From assembly GCF_014174475.1 (NCBI RefSeq), contig NZ_JACJUD010000001.1, positions 1,054,001 to 1,118,000 of the forward strand: a DNA stretch of 64,000 nt. Direction: 5' to 3'. Origin of the DNA: Aquipseudomonas ullengensis. GTDB lineage: Bacteria; Pseudomonadota; Gammaproteobacteria; Pseudomonadales; Pseudomonadaceae. This document shows, piece after piece, positions 8,770 to 17,683 of the stretch. The position numbers were made by a program, and so were the translations under genes. Positions within the stretch are counted from its first letter, which is position 1, and each line of letters opens with the position of its first letter. A model generated the notes under the pieces. The model had not been told where the DNA came from. It made no database searches and saw only the letters and a program-made list of their open reading frames with translations.

Positions 8770-11229
8770 TTAAAGATCCGGCGTGTACTTGACGCTGAAC
8801 ATCAGGTTGCGTGGGTCGCCGAAGTTGTTGTTGCCATCAAGTTGGTTGTACCCGGCGGCAATGTACTTCTTGTCGAACAGGTTGTTGGCGTTCACTGCCA
8901 AGCCGATTTCCGGCGTCAACTGGTAGCCGACCCGTGCGTTCCATACGGTATAGCCTGGGACGTCATAAGTACGCTCGTAACCCAGCGTGTGGCTTTGTGT
9001 CGTAAGGCCCAGGCCTGTGCTGAGGCGGCTCAAATCGCCGGTGAACTGATAGTTACCCCACACGCGCAGCATGTGTTTCGGCGTCCAGGTGCTGAACACG
9101 CTGCCTTCGTTGGTCGGGTCTTCCAGGTACTTGGTAGTGTTGTAGGTGTAGCCGGCGAACAGCTGCAAGTTGTCGATCACTTCTCCGCTGATTTCTGCCT
9201 CGATACCTTGGCTGCGCACTTCACCCGCGGCCTTCGAGCAGTACCAGCCATCACAGGCGTAGCCGGCGGCCAGGTCGTTCACCGAACGGTTTTCCTGGTC
9301 GTAGCGGAAGAAGGCTAGGGAAGTGTTGACCCGTCCATCCAGCAGCTCACCCTTGAGGCCGATTTCGTAGTTGGTGCCGATCACCGGCTCGAGCATCGAG
9401 CCACTGGCATCGCGGACAGTCTGCGGCTCGAACACGTCGGTGTAGCTGGCGTAGACCGCCCACTCGCGGGTCAGGTCGTAGACGATACCGGCGTAGGGTG
9501 TGACCTCGCCGGTTTCGTTCGCCGTGCTGGGTTCGCTGACGTTCACGACGTTGCTGAAGGCGAACTGGTTGCGGGATTCATAGCTGTAGTCATACCAGCT
9601 GACACGCGAACCCAGTACCAGGGTCAGGTCGTCGACCGGCTTGATCCGCCAACTGCCGTACAGGCCTTTCTGACGGATATCGTACTCGCTCATGTAGCCC
9701 CGCCCGCCGGCGGTATTGAGCAGGCCTTCGTAGCTGACTTCCGGGCGGTTATGGTCGATGTCGAAGATGGTGTCGCTGGTGGGGTTAAAGGTGCGTGCGT
9801 AGCGATCGTCAGTGGTCATCTTGGAGTAGTTGCCGCCCAAGGTGACTTCTTGCTGCATCGACAAGGCTTCGAATGTGCCGGTGAGGTTCATGTCGAGGCC
9901 GAGCTTGGTCGAATCGAAATCGGTCACCCAGTCGTCATATTCGGCACCGCTGCCATCTGCTTCCAGCCCGTAACCGACGGTCGACAATCGTTGCTGTTTC
10001 GACGTGTTGTCTTCAGTCATGCGCAAGGCACCGACCTTGAAGGCCCAGTCGTCGTTGAAGCGATGTTCGAGGTCGGCGTAGACCGTGGTGACGTCAATTT
10101 CCGAATGGTTCCAGTGCGCGCCTGCATAGGTCGAACGCGAAATGTCAGGCATCGAGCCGTCGGCGTAGCGCGGCAGGCCGCGGATGGTCGGGCGTGACTC
10201 GCCATCCGATCGACTGATCGCCAGGCCCAGGGTGGTGTCATCGCGCAGGTCGATGTCGAGCGCGCCGTACAGCGAGTGGGTCTTGCTCCACTCGTAGTCG
10301 ATGAAGGACTTGCTCTGGTCTTCGTCGGCGACGAGGCGGCCGCGGATGGTGCCGGCCTGGTTCAGCGGGCCACCGGCGTCCAGCTGCAGGCCGTAGTGAT
10401 CCCACGAGCCGGCCTTGCCGGTTAGGGCGACGGTCGGTGCACTCTGGCCGCGTTTGCGCACCATGTTGACGGCGCCGCCAGGGCTGCCGGTGCCCTGCAG
10501 CAGGCCGGATGCGCCGCGCAACACTTCCAGGCGATCAAAGAAGATCAGGTCCTGGGTCGCCCAGTTACCCAGCGCATAGGTGTTGCGAGGAATGGGTACG
10601 CCATCGTACTGCCAGGCGTCGATCTGGAAGCCGCGCGAGGAAAGGATCATGCCCTTGCCGACGCCCTGTAACCCCACGATGCCGGTGGTCTGATTGACCG
10701 CGTCCTTGAGGTCGACCAGATCTTGATCGTCCAGCTGCTGGCGGGTCATCACCGTGACCGACTGGGGGATTTCCTTGAGCGTATGCGTGCCCTTGCCGAT
10801 GGTCACCGCCCGGGCAGCGTAGGAGCCGCTGCCCTCGGTGGTAGCGCCTTGCAGGTCGGCATTGACGCTGGTGGCACCCAGTTCCAGGGCGCCGTTGCCG
10901 TCGACGGCGGGCTGCACGCTGAAATTGCCGCTCTCGGTTACCCGCAGTTCCAGGCCGCTGCCTTCGAGGGCCTGTTGCAGGGCCTGACCGGCGGTGAGCT
11001 CGCCGCGAATGGCCGGCGCCTGCTTGCCGCGCACCAGTACCGGCTCCAGCGACACCACCTGGCCGCTCTGGCGGGCGATGGCGTTGAGGGTCTCGGCCAG
11101 GCTGGCGGCGGGCAGGTCGAAGCGCAGGGTCTGCTGCTGGGTGGCGGGTTCGCTATGGGCGTAGCCGAACGGGCCGGCAGTGGCGAGCGCGATGGCGATG
11201 GCTAGGGCGCGGGGCCAGGGTTTGGGCAC
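8770..11229 (-). CDS. TonB-dependent siderophore receptor with N-terminal signalling domain (FpvA/FoxA-like), module 1
   Basis: This 819-residue protein starts at GTG 11229 behind an AGGAG site. A signal peptide (about 1-25) is followed by an STN signalling domain (about 35-108, FDLPAASLAETLNAIARQSG), a TonB box region (ELGATSVNAD), a plug (about 135-245, LKEIPQSVTVMT, LRGASGLLQGTGSPGGAVNM) and a 22-strand barrel. The last residue is Leu, not the usual Phe or Trp, after FSVKYTP. It would import a ferric siderophore and signal occupancy to FecR. FecR and FecI genes lie directly upstream on the same strand. The ligand is not determinable from sequence. Confidence 0.93.
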   Translation of the reverse strand: MPKPWPRALAIAIALATAGPFGYAHSEPATQQQTLRFDLPAASLAETLNAIARQSGQVVSLEPVLVRGKQAPAIRGELTAGQALQQALEGSGLELRVTESGNFSVQPAVDGNGALELGATSVNADLQGATTEGSGSYAARAVTIGKGTHTLKEIPQSVTVMTRQQLDDQDLVDLKDAVNQTTGIVGLQGVGKGMILSSRGFQIDAWQYDGVPIPRNTYALGNWATQDLIFFDRLEVLRGASGLLQGTGSPGGAVNMVRKRGQSAPTVALTGKAGSWDHYGLQLDAGGPLNQAGTIRGRLVADEDQSKSFIDYEWSKTHSLYGALDIDLRDDTTLGLAISRSDGESRPTIRGLPRYADGSMPDISRSTYAGAHWNHSEIDVTTVYADLEHRFNDDWAFKVGALRMTEDNTSKQQRLSTVGYGLEADGSGAEYDDWVTDFDSTKLGLDMNLTGTFEALSMQQEVTLGGNYSKMTTDDRYARTFNPTSDTIFDIDHNRPEVSYEGLLNTAGGRGYMSEYDIRQKGLYGSWRIKPVDDLTLVLGSRVSWYDYSYESRNQFAFSNVVNVSEPSTANETGEVTPYAGIVYDLTREWAVYASYTDVFEPQTVRDASGSMLEPVIGTNYEIGLKGELLDGRVNTSLAFFRYDQENRSVNDLAAGYACDGWYCSKAAGEVRSQGIEAEISGEVIDNLQLFAGYTYNTTKYLEDPTNEGSVFSTWTPKHMLRVWGNYQFTGDLSRLSTGLGLTTQSHTLGYERTYDVPGYTVWNARVGYQLTPEIGLAVNANNLFDKKYIAAGYNQLDGNNNFGDPRNLMFSVKYTPDL

Positions 11230-11293
11230 GGGATGCTCCTGATGAGAATGGTGTTGTCAGGAGATAGGTGGGACGAAAGATGAAAACCGGACA

Positions 11294-11313
11294 CGGATGA
11301 GAATAATTTTCAT
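11294..11313 (-). promoter_or_regulatory. Fur-like / ECF-type element upstream of receptor 1
   Basis: The plus strand reads CGGATGAGAATAATTTTCAT. On the coding (minus) strand this is ATGAAAATTATTCTCATCCG, rich in Fur-box hexamers and ending in TTCTCATCCG about 64 nt before the start. A near-identical TTCTCATTCG lies 59 nt before receptor 2. It may be the promoter element for the cognate FecI sigma factor, a Fur site, or both. Confidence 0.45.
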
Positions 11314-11364
11314 AAATTCTTTTTGAAGGCAGTGAAGCGCACGCGGGCCCGCCTACGTTGCGCG

Positions 11365-12327
11365 TCAGTCCTGTGCATCGATCAGGGTCAGCCACGGCCC
11401 GTAATGGCTGATGCGGATCGGCAGGGTTTCGCCCAGGGCGGTCAGCGCGCGCTCGGGCTGATCCAGCGGGAACACCCCCTGCACGCGCAATGAGCGGACG
11501 TCCGGGGCGACGCGAATCAGCCCGGAGCGGTACGGGCGCAGGGCCTCGATCACCGCATCCAGCGGTTCGTCGAGCACGCTCAGCTGGCCTTGCAGCCAAT
11601 CGGCACGGTGCTGCTCGCCACGGCCCAGCGGCTCGATATGGTGTGCCTGCAACAGCGCCGCCTCGCCTTCCTGCAGATCATGGCTGGCGCCATTGGGCAG
11701 GCTGAGTCGCACCGAGTGTTCGAGTACCAGCACGCGGGTGGCCTGGTCTTCCTGGCGCACCAGGAAGCGCGTGCCGAGGGCGCGCACGTCACCCTGGGCG
11801 CTGCGCACGATAAAGGGCCGGTTCGGGTCGGCGGCGACCTGCACCACCAGCTCGCCCTGGCGCAGGCGCAGCAGGCGCTGGCTGGCGCTGAAATCGAGAT
11901 CGACCGCGCTGCCGGCATTCAGGTTGAGCTGGCTGCCATCGGCCAGGCTGTAGACCCGCCGCTCGCCGGTGCCGGTGTGCAGGTCGGCGAGCAGCGCCTG
12001 GCCGGGTTGGCTGCGTGCCGCCAGCCACAGGCCGCCGCCGAACAAGCCGAGGCCAACCAGGCCGCGCAAGACTTCGCGGCGCGAGGGGGTAGGCTGCAAC
12101 AACACCTCGCGCGCCTGGCCTGGCGCGCGTCGCTCGAAGCCGCGCAGGGTTTCGTAGTGGCTGCCGAGACCCTGCTGCAGCTGGCGCCAGGCCAGGTCAT
12201 GGGCCGGGTCGCTGGCCAGCCAGGATTCGAAACGTGCCAGCAGCTGGGCATCGGGCGTGGCGGCGCGCAGGCGCACCATCCAGTCGATGGCTTCCTGGCT
12301 GGCGCGGCTCAGGGCGATCTGACTCAT
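11365..12327 (-). CDS. FecR-family anti-sigma regulator, module 1
   Basis: This 320-residue FecR protein has an N-terminal cytoplasmic DUF4880-type domain (EAIDWMVRLRAATPDAQLLARFESWL), a single membrane span near residues 88-105 (GLVGLGLFGGGLWLAA) and a periplasmic FecR domain (about 115-215, TGTGERRVYSLADGS through RALGTRFLV). It should relay receptor occupancy to FecI. The start at 12327 overlaps the sigma factor stop as ATGA; the frame is open upstream but begins inside fecI. Order and overlap match known FecI-FecR pairs. Confidence 0.93.
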   Translation of the reverse strand: MSQIALSRASQEAIDWMVRLRAATPDAQLLARFESWLASDPAHDLAWRQLQQGLGSHYETLRGFERRAPGQAREVLLQPTPSRREVLRGLVGLGLFGGGLWLAARSQPGQALLADLHTGTGERRVYSLADGSQLNLNAGSAVDLDFSASQRLLRLRQGELVVQVAADPNRPFIVRSAQGDVRALGTRFLVRQEDQATRVLVLEHSVRLSLPNGASHDLQEGEAALLQAHHIEPLGRGEQHRADWLQGQLSVLDEPLDAVIEALRPYRSGLIRVAPDVRSLRVQGVFPLDQPERALTALGETLPIRISHYGPWLTLIDAQD

Positions 12328-12830
12328 GGCTGCATCCCGGTCAGGTAGCACTGTTGCAGGGCCTGGGTCATGTAGCGGCTCACGGTGCGTTCGGAGACGC
12401 CCAGGCGACGGCCGATTTCCACGTAGCTGAAGCCATCGAGCTGGCTGTAGAGGAAGGCCTTCTTCACCGCCAGCGGCAAGCCGGCGAGGCTACGGTCGAT
12501 GGCGCTGAGGGCTTCGACCAGCAGGGCGATTTCTTCCGGCGATGGCGCCAGCGCTTCGGGCAGGTTGCCCAGGCGTTCGAGGTAAGCGAGTTCCAGCTGG
12601 CGCCGCCGATGGCGATCGAAGATCAGCCGGCGGGCGATGGTCGACAGGTAGGCGCGGGGCTGCTCGATGCTGTCCGGGTCGACGTGCGCGGCGAGCATCT
12701 GGCAGAAGGTCTCGGCAGCAGTGTCCTCGGCGTCGGCGCGGTTGCGCAGGCGGCGCTGGATATGTTGCAGGAGCCAGCGGTGGTGGTCGCTGAAGAAGAA
12801 TCCCAGCTTGCTGGTCGTGGGGCTGGACAC
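12324..12830 (-). CDS. FecI-family ECF sigma factor, module 1
   Basis: This 168-residue extracytoplasmic-function sigma factor has region 2 (about 15-85, with NRADAEDTAAETF and YLSTIARRLIFDRHRRR) and region 4 (about 110-162, SYVEIGRRLGVSERTVSRYM). It belongs to the iron-starvation group encoded with FecR and a TonB receptor. A Fur-like box begins 14 bp upstream of the ATG, so repression by Fur-Fe(II) is expected. It should transcribe the receptor gene at 8770 when the siderophore binds. Confidence 0.94.
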   Translation of the reverse strand: MSSPTTSKLGFFFSDHHRWLLQHIQRRLRNRADAEDTAAETFCQMLAAHVDPDSIEQPRAYLSTIARRLIFDRHRRRQLELAYLERLGNLPEALAPSPEEIALLVEALSAIDRSLAGLPLAVKKAFLYSQLDGFSYVEIGRRLGVSERTVSRYMTQALQQCYLTGMQP

Positions 12831-12843
12831 GGCTGGGCGTCTC

Positions 12844-12869
12844 GATAATGAATGCTAATTATTCTCATC
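12844..12869. promoter_or_regulatory. Fur box upstream of fecI module 1
   Basis: GATAATGAATGCTAATTATT followed by CTCATC resembles overlapping Fur hexamers (GATAAT, AATTATTCTCATC) and lies 14 bp before the sigma factor start. The match to the 19 bp consensus is imperfect but the context is strong. Confidence 0.7.
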
Positions 12870-12989
12870 TTACCGTTCCGATACAACGCCCGGCAACCAT
12901 GCAGGCCAAGTGCGACTAATCTGAACTTTAACGTTCGCTGGCGGGACTCAACTCCATGAGGCACCTGTTCAGCCCTTGGGAGAACTGCA

Positions 12990-13205
12990 ATGTCCGATCA
13001 CCACACCTACAAGAAAGTCGAACTCGTTGGTTCCTCGAAAACCAGTATCGAGGACGCGATCAACAACGCCCTGGCCGAAGCGGCCAAGTCCATCCGCAAC
13101 CTGGAATGGTTCGAAGTGACGGAAACCCGCGGGCATATCGTCGACGGCAAGGTCGGCCACTTTCAGGTCACGCTGAAAGTCGGTTTCCGCGTCAGCGATA
13201 GTTAA
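12990..13205 (+). CDS. Dodecin family flavin-binding protein
   Basis: This 71-residue protein, [20 protein letters not shown], has the dodecin pattern: [28 protein letters not shown], then [19 protein letters not shown]. Dodecins assemble into hollow dodecamers that store or buffer flavins such as FMN or riboflavin in the cytoplasm. A GGGAG site precedes the ATG. It is a single gene between the leftward iron module and the DUF1161 gene. Confidence 0.93.
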   Translation: MSDHHTYKKVELVGSSKTSIEDAINNALAEAAKSIRNLEWFEVTETRGHIVDGKVGHFQVTLKVGFRVSDS

Positions 13206-13319
13206 GCCGGTGGGCGTTGCCTGGGCGCGAAGGTTGCTCGTGCGCGCCCATTGCGTGGGATGAACCTGCCTTGTGTTGTTTAAACCTCAATCACTGCAGA
13301 GATGCGAAGGAGCGTAACG

Positions 13320-13544
13320 ATGAAACGACTGATGCTGGCTGTTGCCGTGTTTTCCCTGGCTGGTTCGGCCCTGGCGGCGGGTAAGCCCTGCGACGAACTG
13401 AAGGCTGAAATCGACGCCAAGCTCAAGGACAAGGGCGTCGTGTCCTACAGCCTGGAAGTGGTCGACAAGGGCAGCGCGACCGACAAGACCGTGGTCGGCA
13501 GCTGCGAAGCGGGCGCCAAGGAGATCGTCTACCAGCGCGGCTGA
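13320..13544 (+). CDS. DUF1161 small periplasmic protein, copy 1
   Basis: This 74-residue protein has a signal peptide cleaved near ALA-AGK (residue 19-20) and a short mature part, PCDELKAEIDAKLKDKGV ... VGSCEAGAKEIVYQR, with two cysteines that could form a disulphide. The ATG at 13320 sits behind GGAG. A paralogue lies at 17265. No function is known for DUF1161. A terminator follows immediately. Confidence 0.88.
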   Translation: MKRLMLAVAVFSLAGSALAAGKPCDELKAEIDAKLKDKGVVSYSLEVVDKGSATDKTVVGSCEAGAKEIVYQRG

Positions 13545-13573
13545 TCGCGCGGGGTCGAACCCCGGGAATGAAC

Positions 13574-13597
13574 AAGCCGGCCACGTGCCGGCTTTTT
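13574..13597 (+). terminator. Rho-independent terminator after DUF1161 copy 1
   Basis: The stem AAGCCGGC / GCCGGCTT with loop CACGT is followed by a short T run. It lies 30 bp past the stop codon. Confidence 0.85.
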
Positions 13598-13688
13598 CAT
13601 GGGTGTCGGCGGACAATTTGTTTGCCTGGTCAGGATTGCCTTTCGCTCGCGTGGCCCCACATAGGAGAGACGAACCTCAGGAGGTCCC

Positions 13689-14690
13689 ATGACGCGACTG
13701 GCCACTACCCCGCTTTCCATCCTCGACCTGGCGCCCATGCGCGACGACGACCACAGCCCGGCCCAGGCCCTGCAGCGCTCCCTGGCGCTGGCCCAGCATG
13801 CCGAACGCCTGGGCTTCTCGCGCCTGTGGGTGGCCGAGCACCACAACATGGATGGCATCGCCAGTTCGGCTACCGCCGTGCTGCTCGGCTACCTGGCTGC
13901 CGGCACCAGCACCCTGCGCCTGGGCTCCGGCGGGATCATGTTGCCCAACCACGCGCCGCTGGTGGTGGCCGAGCAGTTCGGCACCCTCGACGCGCTCTAT
14001 CCGGGGCGCATCGAGCTGGGCCTGGGCCGCGCACCGGGGGCCGACCAACAGACCGCCCGCGCTCTGCGCCGTGATCGCCTGGGCAGCGCCGATGATTTCC
14101 CCCTGGATGTCGAAGAGCTGCAGGCCCTGCTCGGCCCGCGCCAGCCCGGCCAGCAGGTGATCGCCATGCCGGGCGCCGGCAGCAACGTGCCGATCTGGCT
14201 GCTTGGCTCCAGCCTGTTCAGCGCCCAACTGGCGGCGCAGAAAGGCCTGCCCTATGCCTTCGCCTCGCACTTCGCGCCGCGCTACCTGCACCAGGCGCTG
14301 CGCATCTACCGCGACAACTTCCAGCCCTCGGCCGTGCTCGACAAACCCTACGCGATGATCGGCGTGCCGCTGATTGCCGCGCCGACCGACGAGGAAGCCG
14401 AATTCCTCGCCACCAGCGCCTACCAGCGGGTGCTTGCGCTGATGCGTGGGCAAAGCCTGGTGATGCGTCCGCCGGTGGAATCCATGGCCGGGCGCTGGCA
14501 GCCCCACGAGCAGCAGGCGGTCGGTGATTTCCTCGGCCTGGCGGTGATCGGTGGCCCGGAGAAGATTCGTGCGCGCCTGGAGGTGCTGCTGGAGCAGACC
14601 GGCGCCGACGAGCTGATCTTCACCTGCGACCTGTACCAGTTGGAGCATCGCTTGCGCAGCTTCGAAATCGTCGCCGGATTGCGCGGTTAG
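13689..14690 (+). CDS. LLM-class flavin-dependent oxidoreductase (luciferase-like monooxygenase)
   Basis: This 333-residue protein has the bacterial luciferase-like TIM barrel: [20 protein letters not shown] at the start, [49 protein letters not shown] and [14 protein letters not shown]. It belongs to the MsnO8-like flavin monooxygenase group, using reduced FMN and oxygen on an unknown substrate. An AGGAGG site lies upstream of the ATG. It is monocistronic between the DUF1161 terminator and osmC. Confidence 0.9.
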   Translation: MTRLATTPLSILDLAPMRDDDHSPAQALQRSLALAQHAERLGFSRLWVAEHHNMDGIASSATAVLLGYLAAGTSTLRLGSGGIMLPNHAPLVVAEQFGTLDALYPGRIELGLGRAPGADQQTARALRRDRLGSADDFPLDVEELQALLGPRQPGQQVIAMPGAGSNVPIWLLGSSLFSAQLAAQKGLPYAFASHFAPRYLHQALRIYRDNFQPSAVLDKPYAMIGVPLIAAPTDEEAEFLATSAYQRVLALMRGQSLVMRPPVESMAGRWQPHEQQAVGDFLGLAVIGGPEKIRARLEVLLEQTGADELIFTCDLYQLEHRLRSFEIVAGLRG

Positions 14691-14756
14691 ACGGTACGAA
14701 CTTTGTAGACCCTCGGCTCCTCTCAACTACAACACCCACCCGAGAGGAGCATCGCC

Positions 14757-15188
14757 ATGTCGATCAAGAAAAGCGCATCCGCCCACTGGCAAGGCGGCAT
14801 CAAGGACGGCAAGGGCACCATCTCCACCGAGAGTGGTGCCCTCAAGGCCAACCCCTATGGCTTCAATACCCGTTTCGAGGACCAGCCGGGGACCAACCCC
14901 GAAGAGCTGATCGGCGCGGCCCATGCCGGTTGTTTCTCCATGGCCCTGTCCAAGCTACTGGGTGAGGCGGGCATGACCGCCGAGAGCATCGACACCGAGG
15001 CCCAGGTGGTGTTGGAGAAGGACGCGAGCGGCTTCACCATCACCGCCGTGCACCTGACCCTCAAGGCGCGCATTCCGGGTGCCGATCGCAGCAAGTTCGA
15101 GGAAGCGGTGCAGGCGGCCAAGACCGGGTGTCCGGTGTCCAAGCTGCTGAATGCCGACATCACCCTGCAGGCGTCGCTGGACAACTGA
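14757..15188 (+). CDS. osmC: OsmC family peroxiredoxin
   Basis: This 143-residue protein reduces organic hydroperoxides through two cysteines, Cys59 (in GAAHAGCFSMAL) and Cys125 (in AKTGCPVSKLL), both intact. The N-terminus, SIKKSASAHWQGGIKDGKGTI, is that of OsmC rather than Ohr. It has a GAGAGGAG site. Its stop lies 4 bp from the convergent lipoprotein gene. Expression under osmotic or stationary stress is usual for the family. Confidence 0.94.
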   Translation: MSIKKSASAHWQGGIKDGKGTISTESGALKANPYGFNTRFEDQPGTNPEELIGAAHAGCFSMALSKLLGEAGMTAESIDTEAQVVLEKDASGFTITAVHLTLKARIPGADRSKFEEAVQAAKTGCPVSKLLNADITLQASLDN

Positions 15189-15192
15189 GGGG

Positions 15193-15612
15193 CTAGAAGC
15201 TCCCGCAGCGCTGCACGGTAGCCCTGGCGAGGATGTTGCGCTGGTCGTCATACAGCCAGCCCTGGGCTTTCATCAGCTGCGGGCGGCCTTCCAGGCGATA
15301 GCGCTGGCCGGCAACGAAGTTGTCGTAGCGCACCCGCAGGTAGCAGGTGATCTGCTTCGGGCCCCCGCCCAGGTCGCCCCCACCGAGGTAGCCCACTTCG
15401 AACTGCAGGCGCGCCACCAGCTCATGCTTGCCGGGCGGCACCTGGAAGAAGCGCCCGTCGCGCAGGTCGAGGCCATCCAGGGTATGGGCCATCAGCAGGG
15501 CAGATGGGGTGCCCTGCACATCGACCCAGGCCTTTTGCGCATCCGGTTTGGGCAACGGGCTGGCGCAGGCAACCAGGCCGAACAGGCTGAGGAGCAGCAG
15601 AAGGTGGCGCAT
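15193..15612 (-). CDS. Small lipoprotein, unknown function (a)
   Basis: This 139-residue protein has a lipoprotein signal ending LVAC-16 and a beta-rich mature part. FFQVPPGKHELVARLQFEVG and the closing DDQRNILARATVQRCG match closely spaced segments in the neighbouring lipoprotein at 15658, so the two are paralogues. Export to the outer membrane is likely (no Asp at +2). Function is not known. The equivalent pair lies beside osmC in P. aeruginosa as I recall. Confidence 0.82.
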   Translation of the reverse strand: MRHLLLLLSLFGLVACASPLPKPDAQKAWVDVQGTPSALLMAHTLDGLDLRDGRFFQVPPGKHELVARLQFEVGYLGGGDLGGGPKQITCYLRVRYDNFVAGQRYRLEGRPQLMKAQGWLYDDQRNILARATVQRCGSF

Positions 15613-15657
15613 GGCAGGGACCCGGGCGAGGTACAGGTGTGCCCAGCATAGCGCCGT

Positions 15658-16071
15658 TCACACCTCGCCGCAGCGCCCCTCGCGGCCCCGCGCAAGCTTG
15701 CGGCCCTGGGCGTCGTAGAGCTGTACCAGCGGGCGGAAACCGAAGCTGTCGGCCTCTAGGCGATAGGTGCCGCCGGCGGCGAAGTCGGCATAGTCGATGG
15801 TCAGCAGGCAGGTGCGTGGCAGTGCTTCGCTCTGTGGGCCGATATTGCTGGGGTCGACCTCGAACTGGAAGCGCACCTGCAACTCGTGCTGCCCGGGGCT
15901 GACCTGGAAGAAGCGGTCATCGTCGAGGGGCTTTTCATCCACCTGCAGCGCTTGCAGCTGTTCGTGCTCGGCGCTGCTGAGGTTGACCCAGGCCTGGCCG
16001 GGATCGTGACGGGGCAGCAGGGAGCAGCCGGCGAGTAGGACGGGCAGGCTGCTGAGCATCAAGCGGTGCAT
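15658..16071 (-). CDS. Small lipoprotein, unknown function (b)
   Basis: This 137-residue protein starts at ATG 16071, giving a lipoprotein signal MHRLMLSSLPVLLAGC-16. Its mature sequence has FFQVSPGQHELQVRFQFEVD, the same signature as lipoprotein (a) just downstream, and a C-terminal cysteine near GREGRCGEV. The two are probably co-transcribed (45 bp gap) and divergent from the aminopeptidase gene. The longer frame upstream would remove the signal peptide and is rejected. Confidence 0.82.
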   Translation of the reverse strand: MHRLMLSSLPVLLAGCSLLPRHDPGQAWVNLSSAEHEQLQALQVDEKPLDDDRFFQVSPGQHELQVRFQFEVDPSNIGPQSEALPRTCLLTIDYADFAAGGTYRLEADSFGFRPLVQLYDAQGRKLARGREGRCGEV

Positions 16072-16126
16072 GGCGGGACTCCGTGGCGGTGGCGCGAGGC
16101 GGGGGCGATGCAATAGGCTCAGAGCC

Positions 16127-17203
16127 ATGCCGCCACCCTTTGTCGTTGCCTTACTCGACCGCGCGCTGCGGCGCTCGGTTCCCCTGCTGCTCGGCCTGCT
16201 GCTGAGCGGTTGCGCGTCGCTGGACTACTACGCCCAGCTCGGTCGCGGCCAACTCGCCCTGCTGCAGGCGCGTGAGCCGGTCAGCCGGGTGCTGGCCGAT
16301 CCCCGGCGCGATCCGGCCCTCAAGCGGCGCCTGGCCCTCGCCCAGCAGGCGCGTGAGTTCGCCAGCGCTCGCCTGGCCCTGCCGGACAACCACAGCTACC
16401 GCCTGTACGCCGACCTCGGTCGACCCTATGTGGTGTGGAATGTGTTCGCCACGCCGGAGCTGTCGCTGGCGCCGTTGACCCATTGCTTCCCCGTTGCCGG
16501 CTGCGTGGCCTATCGAGGCTTCTATGTCCAGGGCCGGGCGCGTGGCGCCGCCGCGCTGCTGCGTGAAGAGGGGCTGGATACCTATGTGGCCGGCATCGAG
16601 GCCTATTCCACCCTGGGCTGGTTCGCCGACCCGCTCCTCAACACCATGCTGCGCTGGGACGACGAGCGCCTGGCCGCGGTGATCTTCCATGAGCTGGCTC
16701 ATCAACGTGTGTATGTGGCCGACGACAGCGCGTTCAACGAATCCTTCGCCAGCTTCGTCGAGCAGCAGGGGCTGCGCCAGTGGCGAGCCAGCCGTGGCCT
16801 GCCGGAGCAGGATGAGCGCCAGCAACGCCAGCGCCAGCAGTTCACCGCACTGGTGCTGGCCAGCCGCGCGCGCCTGGAAAGCCTGTATGCCAGCCCCGTG
16901 AGCGATGAGCAGAAACGCACGGGCAAGGTCGCCGAGTTCGAGCGCCTGCGCCGCGACTATCGTCAGTTGCGTGATCGTGAATGGGCCGGCGACCGTCGTT
17001 ACGACGCCTGGGTCGAGGCCCCGCTGAACAACGCCAAGCTGCTGCCCTTCGGCCTCTACGACCAGTGGGTGCCGGCGTTTGCAGCCTTGTTTCGGCAGGC
17101 CGATGGCGCCTGGCCGGCCTTCTATGCCCGTGCCGCGCGCTTGGGTGAGTTGCCTTTGGAGCAACGCAACCAGGCGTTGGCCGCCCTGGCGGCGGACGGC
17201 TAG
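16127..17203 (+). CDS. Putative zinc aminopeptidase lipoprotein (Aminopep family)
   Basis: This 358-residue protein carries a lipobox, LLLSGC-29, and a metallopeptidase motif HELAHQ (His188-Glu189-His192) followed by FNESFASFVEQQGL, which supplies the third zinc ligand in this family. It is the predicted-aminopeptidase family of gammaproteobacteria. It probably acts anchored in the envelope, facing the periplasm. The ATG at 16127 was chosen because it gives the lipoprotein signal. It is divergent from two small lipoproteins with a 55 bp shared promoter region. Confidence 0.88.
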   Translation: MPPPFVVALLDRALRRSVPLLLGLLLSGCASLDYYAQLGRGQLALLQAREPVSRVLADPRRDPALKRRLALAQQAREFASARLALPDNHSYRLYADLGRPYVVWNVFATPELSLAPLTHCFPVAGCVAYRGFYVQGRARGAAALLREEGLDTYVAGIEAYSTLGWFADPLLNTMLRWDDERLAAVIFHELAHQRVYVADDSAFNESFASFVEQQGLRQWRASRGLPEQDERQQRQRQQFTALVLASRARLESLYASPVSDEQKRTGKVAEFERLRRDYRQLRDREWAGDRRYDAWVEAPLNNAKLLPFGLYDQWVPAFAALFRQADGAWPAFYARAARLGELPLEQRNQALAALAADG

Positions 17204-17264
17204 AACTTGCTGGCGGATTGACTCGTCAAATGCATAACCAATCGTCAACAAAAGGACAGGTGCG

Positions 17265-17498
17265 ATGAAAAATGTATGGCTAGTGCTGGTGCTGGGCCTG
17301 CTGAGTGGCACCGCGCTGGCCGCGCCCAAGCCCTGCGAGGAGCTCAAGCGCGAAATCGAGGTCAAGGTGCAGGCTGCCGGCGTCACCAGCTACACCCTGG
17401 AGATCGTCGCCAACGACGAGGTCAAGGACCCCAACATGGTGGTCGGCACTTGTGCAGGTGGTAGCCGCAAGATCATCTATCAGAAGAACAGCGACTGA
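17265..17498 (+). CDS. DUF1161 small periplasmic protein, copy 2
   Basis: This 77-residue protein has a signal peptide cleaved near ALA-APK and a mature part, KPCEELKREIEVKVQAAGVTSYTLEIV ... VGTCAGGSRKIIYQ, strongly similar to the gene at 13320. Both cysteines are conserved. It has an AAAGGACAG ribosome site. The two copies bracket the block running from the oxidoreductase through the aminopeptidase. Function is unknown. Confidence 0.88.
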   Translation: MKNVWLVLVLGLLSGTALAAPKPCEELKREIEVKVQAAGVTSYTLEIVANDEVKDPNMVVGTCAGGSRKIIYQKNSD

Positions 17499-17542
17499 GC
17501 TTTTCCCTGGTGCCTTCCTCGGCGCCTGGATAAGCAGCCTGC

Positions 17543-17594
17543 GTAGGGTGGGTGAAACCCGCGTGGGCAGCCTCGCGGCTTGCACCTGCCCTAC
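17543..17594. repeat. Palindromic intergenic repeat
   Basis: GTAGGGTGGGTGAAACCCGC and the closing CCTGCCCTAC form an imperfect hairpin with GTAGGG/CCCTAC ends, matching the ends of the element at 1755. It lies in the 219 bp gap between DUF1161 copy 2 and the second iron module. Confidence 0.6.
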
Positions 17595-17683
17595 GGCCGC
17601 TCTGAAAGGCGCGTGTCATACACCAGCCGTTTTAGAGGTTGCGGGCTCGGGCTTGCGTTGCGAACGGTTTTCATTAGAGAATG

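Noticed and set aside
13206..13319. Possible small RNA gene between dodecin and DUF1161
   Set aside because: The gap is short and shows no promoter-plus-terminator pair.
16151..17386. 411-codon minus-strand frame opposite the aminopeptidase
   Set aside because: The plus-strand gene has a lipobox and HELAHQ; the minus frame shows no motif and runs into the next gene.
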